A DNA stretch of 64,000 nucleotides from Phycomyces blakesleeanus NRRL 1555(-) (taxonomy: Eukaryota; Mucoromycota; Mucoromycetes; Mucorales; Phycomycetaceae): NCBI RefSeq assembly GCF_001638985.1, contig NW_017265145.1:992001-1056000 (forward strand). The letters are read 5' to 3'. Numbering within the stretch: position 1 is the stretch's first letter; the number at the start of each line of letters is the position of its first letter. Below the pieces are notes generated by a model. It was not told where the DNA came from. It saw nothing but the letters and a program-made list of their open reading frames with translations, and did not search any database. Below are positions 51,241 through 62,325 of this stretch, piece by piece. The position numbers were made by a program, and so were the translations under genes.

Positions 51241-51404
51241 TCAAGTGTTTGAAAAGTACGAGCAGCTTGTTAAAGGCATTGTTGATTTGGGTTTTTGGTA
51301 TGACTCGATATCACGGCGAGACATCTTGAATGTCAATGGTGCATCATCAACCTTAAATTGCCGTGCTGGTCCTCGAAAGCAAAGACGTAGCATGACATAA
51401 TTTG
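51241..51404 (+). pseudogene. Coding-like fragment, unrecognised
   Basis: Directly after MITE copy 2 one frame reads about 50 residues with normal protein character (E-K-Y-E-Q-L-V-K-G-I-V-D-L-G-F-W-Y-D-S-I-S-R-R-D), ending at a stop. It has no start codon and no splice sites that would extend it. It is probably an eroded gene piece. Family not recognised. Confidence 0.3.
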
Positions 51405-52199
51405 ATCGTATTCCCATATTGTATAATACAACTTCCAGTAAGTATTACCGAAATGAGATGATTTTTAAACAGATTGAACAATCTCTGAAATCACATTAAT
51501 TAACCATTTAAATATGAGAGGATTTACGAGCTTTCCCTAATATAACAAGATTGGTATATAGTGATACTCGTGTTATAAATACATCCAAAGTGGACTCTTT
51601 TGTGCATAGTCTGTATAAAACACAATGGGAGCAGTACTTGTGCATTCAATCCACTTCACGTCTTTTCCGTCTCCTTTTCAAACTCCCATTTCTTTATTCC
51701 TTCTTATCTCTCTTAATTCTTTTTTTTCTTCTTTTGCTTTTTCTCTTTTAATCTCATTCCGATATATCTTCTTTAAAATGTCTATCTGCATTAGGCAAAT
51801 TCAACTATACATTACGCCTCATTGACATTCTCAAAAACTATTCCGAGTCTTTCTTATAGACTTTATAGACAGAACCAACCTATACGATCAACCACAGTAA
51901 TCAACACAATAATAAGAGCATACATATTATATTATATTATATTATATTATATTATATTATATTAATCTTCAGATTTATTTAACTAGATTAATTTTTCTTA
52001 TAAATATGTGTCCTAATTACAACATTAACCTCTTCAATCAAGTAAAAAAAAGTTTAAACGCGTAATTTTTTATTAGAGTCAACAACAGTGTTAAAATTAT
52101 TTTATTCATTTATTTATTAGATATATACATAAAGAAGCTATTTTATTTTATATGATTTCACTTAATGTTTTTTTACTAATGTAAAAAAATAAAAAGCAT
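51405..52199. other. Intergenic with TATTA array
   Basis: AT-rich. A TATTA pentamer array spans about 51927-51963. A Phe/Ser/Leu-rich frame at 51551-51751 is a poly-pyrimidine artefact. No gene. Confidence 0.45.
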
Positions 52200-52540
52200 G
52201 ACACCAAGTTCTTTGTCCCCGCATTACGCGGCTCAATCTCCCTCAGGACGTAAACCTGACTTGGTAGCGAAGGAGGTGTGGGAATGGTGTTAATCCGTGG
52301 CGTAAGACAACAACCGGGTTCATCCCAACCACCCTATCTCATCACTGAGAAGGGTCTGCGAACGTACCAGAGAAACCTACCACAAAGTAGCAGGGTCCAG
52401 CGTGTTCAACTACCAAGCAACACCGTCAGTTCCAAAGAGCTTCGAACAAGGATTTCATGAAGAGTCGGCAGTAAACTCCACTTCCTCCCCGTCCTCCACT
52501 CAATAAACTTTCATGATGCTAACTCGGCGGCAGCTTTTTT
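52200..52540 (+). ncRNA. Candidate structured RNA, possible Pol III transcript, identity unknown
   Basis: About 340 bases of clearly higher GC in an AT-rich desert. The start folds as a three-way junction: ACCAAG (52203-52208) pairs with CTTGGT (52260-52265) and encloses the hairpins CCGC-ATTAC-GCGG (52219-52231) and TCAGG-ACGTAAA-CCTGA (52243-52259). Long-range pairing is possible between GGAGG at 52272 and CCTCC at 52493. Further hairpins are CTAC-CACAAA-GTAG (52377-52390) and GAGT...ACTC (52462-52478). A T6 run at 52535-52540 suits Pol III termination. Size and topology recall SRP or RNase P/MRP RNA, but I do not find their conserved sequence blocks. The reverse strand could also be the transcribed one. 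No convincing protein frame. Confidence 0.3.
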
Positions 52541-53134
52541 AAACATTGCTCGTCGCCATTGCTTCAGAAATAATACAATTAAATTCACAATTCACAATTC
52601 AGAACAATGTTGATCTGCGCCTCTAAGAATTAACTAAGAAGCTAGAGACGACGCACTTCCGCTTTTTCCTGCACAGAATGGAAAAAGAATGTCTCCCAAT
52701 CACCCACAGGTAGCGCGTCAAACTCAACTACAGGCAATCAGGGGGTACCCGTCTCCAGAGTATAAAAAAAGCTAAAGAGAAGAAAACCGTGTCGGTTGAA
52801 TGGGCTTTATTTTGATATACCCGCAATCTGCGATTAAAGTTTGGGACTGCGCTTTTTTTTTGCCAGGGATGCTCTTTGCCTCCCACGTCAGAGCAGTGAT
52901 ATAGCTGTTTATTCTTTTTTAGTGTGACTGTGTAAACGCTCTACAGCATAAATAGTAGCCAAAAAAAATTAAGCAAAAAATGAGCAAAATACCTTTGTAA
53001 ACTAAAGTAAAGTAAAGAAGTATGGAATTAAAGAAGCAACAAGAGGAATGAAGGGTTTGGCCTTGATCGGTGTATCAATAATTTTAAAGACGGAGTACAC
53101 GTTTTAATAACAGCGATTTGTAGGTTACTCTAAA
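52541..53134. other. Intergenic, moderately GC-rich then AT-rich
   Basis: Unassigned sequence with a TATA-like GAGTATAAAAAAAGC near 52757. No protein frame or recognisable RNA gene. Confidence 0.35.
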
Positions 53135-54110
53135 GTGGTCTGTGCACTATGTTCAAGGACACAAGAGAAAATTCCTTTCTTTTTTGTACAAGTAGATACA
53201 AAAGGGACCCAGCCACTATTAGGAAATAAACCCGCGCATATTTTAAGACGATATAAATCAATAAATAAAATTCAGAATACATATATGATCTGGATCTTAT
53301 CACAAAATACAATAAGGGACATAACTTTGAATTCCAAATTGAGTTGTATTAAAATGATGTTATACCAATAGTTGAAGGTATTATACTACGGGAAAAAACT
53401 CGGGATTTTCGAATTAGTGACTCTTTTTGGTCTATAATAATTAAAAATTCACCAAAAATTCAAAATGAAATAAGAAAGTCTCTGTTTTTTGAAGAAGTTG
53501 ATAAAAAGCAAATTGACCACCGAAAATTAAATCTCCTGATAGACAAAAGTGCATTTTAACTACAGACTTTACATTTTTAGTAAGTGTTTATTGCAATTGA
53601 TGGCTATTACAAGTCAGAAGTAAAGAGAAAGAAAATATCAAACTTTTATTACTTGAATAAAATATGTGAAGACAATTCAAAGACACGCTAAAAAATTAGA
53701 ATAGGGAAGTGTATGTCATCATTGTAAAATTACTATATTGATATTTCATATCAAAGAGTAACCAATACATTTGTACAAAATATATGACGCTAATGACGAC
53801 TTAGAAAATTTTTCTTTCTTGTTCTTTCTTTTGTTCATAACAAACCCTGACGCCGGATTTTTATTATTATCATGAATAATTAAGAAGATTCAGTAATTTA
53901 TCTGCTTCAAGGTATGCGAGAAACACTTCGGGATATACAAGAAATGCTTATTATTTTGCAGAAGGGCCAAAAAGCACTCTAAAAGTAACAGGCATTCTAC
54001 GACTGGAGATTTCTGAACTACCTAATGACATAAATGAATACACACTTGAGAAGCCCACCCCAGACTATGATGTAAGAAATAATAAAGCAAAGAAAAACAT
54101 ATAAGCTAAT
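53135..54110 (+). pseudogene. Eroded coding-like region, unrecognised
   Basis: Pieces in different frames look protein-like: 53135-53371 (a Lys/Gln-rich frame), about 53395-53560 (D-F-R-I-S-D-S-F-W-S-I-I-I-K and E-V-D-K-K-Q-I-D-H-R-K-L-N), and about 53890-53980 (Y-L-L-Q-G-M-R-E-T-L-R-D-I-Q-E). They do not join by plausible splicing. Likely an old transposon or gene; family unknown. Confidence 0.25.
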
Positions 54111-54978
54111 GTAAAGCAATATAGTTCTTTGATGTCCTAATCTCGAGATTAATGCTTGTATTAAAACTATAACTTTGAAACACGACTTTAAAATGATGAG
54201 TCATGTTCTTGGTTTAACTCAACAAGAAAAACAAAACAACTATTAACACGTTCACGTCTTATATGTAATGAAATGGCCGTCTATCTTTCTGTACAATCTT
54301 TAGAAATAAATCCAAATACGATGTCTATCTCAAGAAAACAAGGGCATAATGTGCGCCAAACATGTGTGTCTACTTAAACAAAGTTGCGTCGGCTTTACCA
54401 CATGTCACAAAAACCGGATATTTGTTGCAAAAGTCTTTCAGTCATAGAAAAACCGCGTGAAGGAAAGAACTCGTAAGTTCATGTCAGGTAGGTATAATAA
54501 ATTGTATACTTAATATGAAAACATGGAATTATTCAAATGATATTTAGCCAATACAATTAATGAATAAAGAATTGTCCTTTTTATAACAATTAATAAAAGT
54601 ATTTTTAAATAAAAATCCTCTATGAAATGAAACTTTTTTACCCAATTAAAATTGTGAACAAATCAGAATATATATAAATGAGGGCCATTTGAGAGAATGT
54701 TTCTGTTGAAATGACCAATACCATTGAAGCATATACAATAATAGAATGTATTTTATCTAATTAAAATAATTATAAAAACCAAAATAATATTTTATTACCA
54801 ATTTAAGAACTTCTTTTTTCATTCTTACCAATAGAAATCTTTTTATATTTTTTTTCCTACCAATGAAAATAAGGTTATAGCAGATGGATAAATATAGCGG
54901 GATATGAATAAAACCTAACATCAATAAGTCAACGGCGATTAAAATATATTACTTAAAAGGGAACTAGAGATTCCACTG
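54111..54978. other. Intergenic, AT-rich
   Basis: No supported feature; AT-rich with short A and T runs. Confidence 0.4.
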
Positions 54979-55042
54979 CGATTCGCGAGAATCGCCAGCT
55001 CAATCCCAAGCTGAATCTCCAGCTGAATCCCCAGCGGAATCC
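54979..55042 (+). repeat. Hairpin plus 12-bp tandem array
   Basis: A hairpin CGATTC-GCGA-GAATCG (54979-54994) is followed by four 12-base units of the form CCAGCTGAATCC (54995-55042), the last with GCGG in place of GCTG. The block is GC-rich against its surroundings. Confidence 0.8.
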
Positions 55043-57984
55043 CCACTTTTTTCCCCGTAGTGTTAAGATAATATCCCAAAGAAACAAGTGATTGCCATCA
55101 GATTCTTAGAGATGATGGTGTAGAACATAGCAAGTACTACCAAATTACTACTTTATACGAGGTCTAGATACTAATAGTACTTATGTATGAATAAAAATGT
55201 ATATAAAAGGTATTCACAAAGCATAACTCTTCTGGGTTCACTATCTTGCTTTTGAATATTCATACGCAGCAAATTCTAACTACACATTCAGCTTACTCAA
55301 GACCCGTATTGACCTGTTTATTAACAGAGTTCGTTAAATTGGACAAAAAATACAATGCCTATTATACAGCAACAAGAAATGAGTATTTCATTGAGATATA
55401 CAACTAAGGTTGTATTGGTGCTGTTACTTACAAAAAATTAAAGCACTTGCTTTAATGAATTTTATATTTTACAAATAGAAGTCTCTTAAAATTATGAGCT
55501 TATTTTCAAAGACAAAAATATTACTTGGCATTTATATATAAAAAAAAACAAATACAAAAAGTCTATTTAGATTGTGTTTTATTTTCAAGTAAATCTTTTT
55601 AATTTTTTTTCGATTTTTGTTAAAGCAAAAGATTTTAAAATTACTAAAATACTCCAATATGTTTCTGATATTTGATATTTGATATGCCGTAATGTTAGGC
55701 AAGTATTTCGATAATGTAAGATATATATAAGGTCTATAAAGAAGACCAATCGGCAAAGCTATAAGCATGTGCCTAAAAAAGCATCTCCCCTTTCCCCTTA
55801 AAGGTTGTTTTATCCGTGCTCTCTTTTATGCTTCCTGTTGAGGATCCCTTCTGTCAAGCTGTGTCACCTTCTATTATTTTATCTAAACATTCCTTATACT
55901 TTTTCTCTTATTACCCCCTTTTATTTGAGGAGGCTCCCTTTATTCCCTTTTAATTATTCTTTCAATATAATAAGCAGGCTACCATGTAATTATACACTAG
56001 GAATAAATATGTCAACAAATAAAAGTATAACATTTTATCTATCGGCTGCCAGTAATGCTTCAATTACGGCCACCAATGCCAATATGACATGGCGCTGAGA
56101 TCGACAAGTCTGTACTCTTTTATGTAGCAAAAATGGCGCCACCCCCTTGAGTTAAAAGATAAATAAACTGTAAGTACGGTATAAGACAATGCTTGATGTT
56201 ATCAATCTTCTTCTTTTGTACATTGGTAGACTGAAAGCGGAATGTATACTGTAACAAATGGCTCACTCAAATCCCCCCAAAAACAACCAACTTTATAAAT
56301 ATATATTTTAACATTTCAACAATAAACGTTAATCTTTTTCCCAATAAAGTCTTGTCCTGCATCCGTCAAAAGACTTAATAGCAGAATTCTTAACCCCATA
56401 AACCCCTTTTCATCTTATCATAATTTGATTCCATTATTGCAGAGAATATAGTATATTAGAAGATAAGGAGGTACTCTGGAACGTTAATAGATAACACAAT
56501 CGGTACAGTACGTAACTAATTATATATAATTATATATATGTATACGAACCTCATTAAGAAGACGCAGTTATGGTATAGTAGCAAGTTACTATTTTTGTTG
56601 TGGTAAGCAAATAACTAGCGAATCTGTCAATTGTATGTTTATTATTTGCTGTTGCTCTTCACTAATCATACTTTGAGTAAGTCCTCATTCAATATTTAAA
56701 ATAGTAAATGGTACAAATGTCAATTTTTGGACCAACATACCTGCTACAAATATTAGTATTTCACTGAGATAAGCCCAGATTTCTACTGGTACAGTAATCA
56801 TGACCAAGTAATTCTAGAATATATTTAAGGGGAAATTACGATTGGCAAACAAAGACCTGAGAAGGCTGGGTAAGACTTCTTCAACCTCCACACACTATTC
56901 GTTTTCGAGATTGGTTTAGATAGATAAAGAGAGAGAGAGATATCAGATCTGCATAATTAATTATCTCCTCTTCTTTATGTACGTTAACTGCAACCCTTGA
57001 AGCTATTTTTGTACAAGGCGTTGGCATGTCTTTTTTTTTTTAAAAAAAATTGTTACAATAACCGATAGCAAAGATAATAATACAAGCGAGATATGACGGT
57101 GAAACTATTGTGATATCCGAAGAAATTTACATGTACTCTGGATAAGAATGTCTCGAAAATATAATGTCGTTGTATCATTGTGGAAAATCTTTTTATCTAC
57201 AAGTCTACAACACTTGGAAATCGTATTGAGGAAATAGATCATACGTATATATATATATATGTATAGATGTAAATATAAGTGTATCTGTAAGTATATACTT
57301 TCCTCCTTATCCTCTTATCCACATTTCCTATATCCTATTGAAGAGCTTTGATCAAAGATTTACACTTTCCTTTCCTTCTTTTGCCTTTGATAGTAGAGAT
57401 ACTTTAACTTCCATAGCCATCAAATCACTCTCATAAGCAAAAGTATAATATAAAATTACCCTAGAAAATTCTTGTTTAAAGTTCATTTATCTTTGCTAGA
57501 ATTTTTTTAACTACAAAAGAAGAGCTGTTAAAGCATATGCTTATACTTTGATTTTTGACAAACAAATAGAAAAAAACCAAAGTTCAACATTAATTTTTGC
57601 AGTCACCTTTTCTATATTCTGGGATTCAATATTTCCAATAACCGGTGAGATTCTATAGTGAGATCCAAAAATTGTGCAGAGAAATACAAAATAAATTAAT
57701 AAATTAATGTCGTGTGGTTAGACAAATGGAAGCTGTTATGAAATTCGTGTGATTATGTCGGTTGTTGTAAGCTTAATTTTGCTTGTTTACCTCGAGGGAC
57801 AGGTCCTCATATAAGAATATATTTATATTTATATATATATATACATATATACATATATAGATAATGTATACATAGCACACACAACTCTTTCTCTTTCTCT
57901 CTCTCTTTCTACCTTTTCATATCCCTATCTTTTGTATATTCATATATCTACCTTTGTCTTGAATGCCATCACTGATCTTCAGTA
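55043..57984. other. Gene desert upstream of the kelch gene
   Basis: AT-rich without supported genes. The frame at 55805-56098 begins at a non-ATG codon and is poor. A T11A8 block lies at 57031-57049, TA arrays near 57250 and 57825-57860, and a CTTTCTCTCTCTC pyrimidine tract at 57888-57910 in the probable promoter of the kelch gene. Confidence 0.4.
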
Positions 57985-60483
57985 ATGATCGTGTCTTGTC
58001 TGCCTCTACTCTTTATTTCTAGCGCGTTTGCTGTCATCACTCATGAGATGCGCACTCATCATACTGTCACCAAAACCCCAACCTCTCTTTTTATTCTAGG
58101 CGGATTTTCCAACCCGAACCATACTTCATTTGCTCAGTCTTACTTTCCAATAGCCGGCCACACAACTCACTGGTATTCTGAAAATCTATTGGTCTTATTC
58201 GGTCAGACTCTGACAAACCTAGGTCCACCCCTGAAGATCATAAACCCAAACAATAAATACAATACAAACTTAATATCATCATCATCATCATCATCGCACC
58301 CTGAACCACAAAGTCGTATGCACCACACATCAGTACTATCCAATGATACTCTGTGGGTGATTGGTGGCCAAACCTCAGATCCAACAAAGGCATTTGCAGA
58401 TATTTGGGCGTTGTCTATTAGCAAACAACGCTGGACGCACATAACTGATTTAGAGAAGCCAATTACAGGCCATTCGTCAATCCAATATAAATCTTGGTTG
58501 ATATCTTGCTTTGGTGTTACATCCTACATGTACTCCAATCAATGTACCATATTTGACACTGTTCAACAAATAATGATTCCTACTAGTATAATTCCGGATA
58601 AAATCCTAGGATTAGGCGGAATACCACGAGCGCGCACTAGCACCACAATGTCTTTAGTTAATGACCGGATCGTTGTATTTGGTGGACAGAACGGAGACGA
58701 GTTTATGTCGGATGTGTGGCAATTGGATCTAAAAGACGCACCCCAATTGGCGTGGAACCACATGCAGTCAAACTTAGTTGAACCACGTTCTGGCCATGTA
58801 GCTGTCCAGTTGAATTCCTCGCTTATTCTCTATCATGGAGGCCAAACCAGCCTACACTCCCTAGCAACTCGCCACCTCTTCCTTTCCCTACCAATGTTTA
58901 CATGGACCGCCTCTGAATCACTCGAACACTACACCAAGCGATCGCCAATCGCCGCTGACGCAGATAACGAAATCGTACACGCCTATGCCACCGACAGAGA
59001 ACCATCTGCAAATGCAAAATCTGGCCCAGGAGTAGGAATGATCGTGGGTATTGTGGTCGCTGTACTGGCCTTTGTTGGAATTGCAATCGGTCTATTGGTG
59101 TGGCACAGACACAGGCGTGTTCGCGGTAGACGCCACCCCCAGTCAAGGGCAACTCGTTTCAGCCTTTCTCCTCCGCCAGGCTCTCGCCAGGCACGCTACA
59201 GTTCAGCTTCAATTGCTCCCAGGCTGTCGATGAATAGCATACTGGCTAGACAACATTCGGCAGGCATGGAAGATTTCTTGATCGCAAAGCCAGAAATGGC
59301 CATGACCCGAGCATCGATTATAAACCAAGCAGCCTCGAGGCCAACATCGCTAGTTTCCCATCGAATCAGCAGTCTACTCGACCGGCGCCAGAGTCTCGCT
59401 ACATCGAATCCTAGTGTTGGAGACAGGCGACAAAGTCTGATGAATTCTAGTGTCAGCCTAGGGTTAGGAACCGGCGGAGACAGACGTCAAAGTCAGACCA
59501 TATTGAACCAACTAGGCAATAATAACAGTAATACGAATACTTGCAGTAGTGCAAATACGAACTCGAATACGTCCAATATGAATCTTAGTAATGTTCCGGA
59601 GTCTAGTGAGATGTTTGTACCTCCGCACATACGAGGTTCCGATCTTCATTTACCATCACTGGACCAGGTGTGTGAGCAGGCCAGTCAAGAGAGTCTTGTA
59701 CTGGGCAGCCAGCATTCTACAACCGAGCCTGATGATCGCACTGACCCACCTGTTGTGTCCAAGCGACGTCGGCGAGAGAGTAAGGCACTCAAAAGACTCA
59801 CGCTGACGATATTTTCCAACCGTAATTCGCAAGGAGAAGATTCACCCGTGTCTGGTTCTCCTTCAAACAAGTTTTTGAAGCGGTACACAATTGCCTCTAC
59901 ACCTACCAGTGAGTCACCCTCTCCTCAGGCGCCAAAAACCAGTCGGAGATCAAGTTTGTTTCGACTATTGCAGCTTCCTGTGCCTGCAGCCTCTTCAGCT
60001 TCTACTAGTGCCGGTGCTTCTTCTTCATATCCTTCTAGTGCATCAGTGTACAATAAGAGATCAAAAGGGTCGATGCTTGACCCTCGGCCTTCGAATGTAG
60101 GATCAATTGGAGCCAAGTCAGTAGCATCTGTACAGTGGGTGGAATTTAATGATGCAATGGATTACAAAGAACAAGGGGACAGTCGACCTGTTCCCTTGAG
60201 TGTGGCAAATCCTTATCGACGGAGTGTATTTACAACTCGGAGTAGTCTTAGCCTGGAGAGCAGTAATCATTCGGCTCACAGTAGCTGTGCAAATAGTCCG
60301 CTTTCTTCACCTCAGAGTCCAACTTTTGTGATTTCTCCTCCGTCTCATTATCATTTGACAATGCTGGAAACAATGTCTTGGGGAGATGAGCTGATGCAAC
60401 GTCAGAGACAAGTTCAAACACGCGACGACATTCCATCAACAACGACATCAAAATTGCGAATCACTAATGACGAACCAGCATGA
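57985..60483 (+). CDS. Kelch-repeat single-pass membrane protein, 832 aa
   Basis: One uninterrupted exon, unusual in this intron-dense window. The start at 57985 gives a signal peptide (residues 1-16, hydrophobic, ending S-A-F-A). Extracellular part about residues 17-345: kelch blades seen as L-F-I-L-G-G-F, L-W-V-I-G-G-Q-T, I-V-V-F-G-G-Q-N-G-D and L-I-L-Y-H-G-G-Q, with W-A-L and V-W-Q-L-D between. A transmembrane helix (about residues 350-374, V-G-M-I-V-G-I-V-V-A-V-L-A-F-V-G) is followed by a basic stop-transfer. The cytosolic tail of about 450 residues is Ser/Asn/Pro-rich. It has three D-R-R-Q-S motifs near residues 465, 480 and 499 and other R-R-x-S sites. The layout resembles fungal kelch-type wall or polarity proteins with a signal peptide and TM; the specific role is unknown. 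Confidence 0.88.
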   Translation: MIVSCLPLLFISSAFAVITHEMRTHHTVTKTPTSLFILGGFSNPNHTSFAQSYFPIAGHTTHWYSENLLVLFGQTLTNLGPPLKIINPNNKYNTNLISSSSSSSHPEPQSRMHHTSVLSNDTLWVIGGQTSDPTKAFADIWALSISKQRWTHITDLEKPITGHSSIQYKSWLISCFGVTSYMYSNQCTIFDTVQQIMIPTSIIPDKILGLGGIPRARTSTTMSLVNDRIVVFGGQNGDEFMSDVWQLDLKDAPQLAWNHMQSNLVEPRSGHVAVQLNSSLILYHGGQTSLHSLATRHLFLSLPMFTWTASESLEHYTKRSPIAADADNEIVHAYATDREPSANAKSGPGVGMIVGIVVAVLAFVGIAIGLLVWHRHRRVRGRRHPQSRATRFSLSPPPGSRQARYSSASIAPRLSMNSILARQHSAGMEDFLIAKPEMAMTRASIINQAASRPTSLVSHRISSLLDRRQSLATSNPSVGDRRQSLMNSSVSLGLGTGGDRRQSQTILNQLGNNNSNTNTCSSANTNSNTSNMNLSNVPESSEMFVPPHIRGSDLHLPSLDQVCEQASQESLVLGSQHSTTEPDDRTDPPVVSKRRRRESKALKRLTLTIFSNRNSQGEDSPVSGSPSNKFLKRYTIASTPTSESPSPQAPKTSRRSSLFRLLQLPVPAASSASTSAGASSSYPSSASVYNKRSKGSMLDPRPSNVGSIGAKSVASVQWVEFNDAMDYKEQGDSRPVPLSVANPYRRSVFTTRSSLSLESSNHSAHSSCANSPLSSPQSPTFVISPPSHYHLTMLETMSWGDELMQRQRQVQTRDDIPSTTTSKLRITNDEPA

Positions 60484-61000
60484 TTTCGATTATATCTGGA
60501 TTCCTTATTTATTCATACTTTCAGGCAGGTTCCTGATATATTGAGAGAGATTTTCTTACTATGAGTGAAGACATTCGAATATACACACCCACTCATATTA
60601 TATATCATTTTCTTTTACCTTATTTTATCTCATTTCATTCTAATTGCTACTATCTAATTTATATTTATATTTATATTTATATTCATATATTCAGACATGT
60701 ATATTTGTATATATATTTTTTTTGTATCATAAATCTCTTTAATGTACATTCTATTGCGTCCGTATGCGTGCGTGTATGCGCAAAGACCCTGTTATAATAA
60801 AACTAGTACTATGTTACTCGTGGAAATTCTTACGTAAATTATATGGTTATCACAAGTTAGTAGACAGAGAGGATCCAAAAACAAAAAAGAAAAGTAAAAA
60901 CAAGAGAAAGGCTTCATTTAGGTGGGAAACATACAAAGTCCATATTTGTATAAATTTTATTAAAATCCACAAGTATGAAACATTCATCATTCTTCAAAAT

Positions 61001-61035
<35 letters not shown>

Positions 61036-62080
61036 ACAGTCAAAGCTCAATATAGTGATAATGATAGTGATGCGAGTTTCTTTTTCTCACTCTTACCATT
61101 GTATCGAGGGTTGATTGTGATTTTCTGTATATTTTTTTTGGAAGGTGAGGGTGTCCCTTAATACTCTCAATTTAGGAGCCAGAATTGGTTGTAACAGGGT
61201 CTGTATTGTAGCATATTTCGAATTCAAGAATTTCTTCTAATGGCTTATTGTGCTTTTGAATAGTTATCTATTATATATTTCATACACAATGAAAGCATAG
61301 ATACTGCTCAATCTCTTGGAATTTGCACATTGGTTTCGAGAAAGTGAAAATCTGTCAAGAGACAAAAAGAAGAAGTTGGCGCGATATATGGAAGATGTGA
61401 GGAAGGTGTACAGCATAACGTCACATTTCGGAGATGTAATTTTTTTTTAAAAAAAGACTGATTGAATTGCAGAGTTCCTGTATTCACACACTCACTCTTT
61501 ACCCACATATTACACGTCCTGGAACGCTAAACTTTCTTTACAATCTCCCTTGGTTTTATCTCCTCCTTTTTTTCTTTTTAATTTTTTCCTGTCTTTCTCT
61601 CGTATATTTTCTTTGTAATTTTCTTTTTTACACTAAAGAACAAAAAAGACAGCCAAGTAAGAAAACCAAATTCATTATCTACCAAAAAAACCACAGGCAC
61701 AGGCACAGCCACACACACACATGTATGTATGGTTATATACATATACATACACATACACATATACATACACATACACATACACACATATAGCTGTATAGGT
61801 GTATGTGCGTGTGCGTGTGCGTGTGCCTGTCTGCCTGTCCATCTGTGTGTTTGTGTGCCATATACTTTATTACAGAGAAAACATATATTGTGAAAAAATT
61901 ATAAGAAAACTGCACACGGTTTCTTACTATTTCTTGCTATCTCTTGTGTTTCTATATGTTTATCTGTATATATCTATATGTATATCCATTTTTCTCCAAA
62001 CCAACCAAAAAAACAATAACACAACCAACTACAGCATAGCTGCCAAGCAAATACAAGAAAAAAATACACGCCCGCAAGGA
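60484..62080. other. Intergenic with AC/TA microsatellites
   Basis: 3' UTR of the kelch gene, TA arrays near 60660-60690 and 61005-61034, a T9A7 block at 61440-61455 and a long ACATAC/CACACA microsatellite at about 61700-61790, with GTGTGC repeats at 61800-61830. The frames 61799 onward on the plus strand come from this repeat. No gene supported before the VPS10 start. Confidence 0.5.
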
Positions 62081-62290
62081 ATGACACTTACGAGGCGGCA
62101 TCGTTACGGAAACATGCCATTCCTCACCAAAATGTCAAGTACACTATTGTGGTTTCAAGCACTACTTGTCTTTATTTCCTTGGCAAGTGTGATGGCCCAG
62201 AACATAAAAGTCGAAAAGACCGGATTTGATCGAGTGCCCGATAAGCTATTTTACTTTCAAGGATCTCAAGTAAGCCCGTTTGGCTATATG

Positions 62291-62325
<35 letters not shown>

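Noticed and set aside
58203..58442. Minus-strand frame inside the kelch gene with an Asp run
   Set aside because: Antisense of the TCA repeat coding for poly-Ser in the kelch protein.
61799..62080. Upstream extension of the VPS10 reading region (frame beginning 61799)
   Set aside because: It is the translation of GTGTGC and TATA repeats in the leader. The ATG at 62081 or a nearby downstream ATG is a better start.
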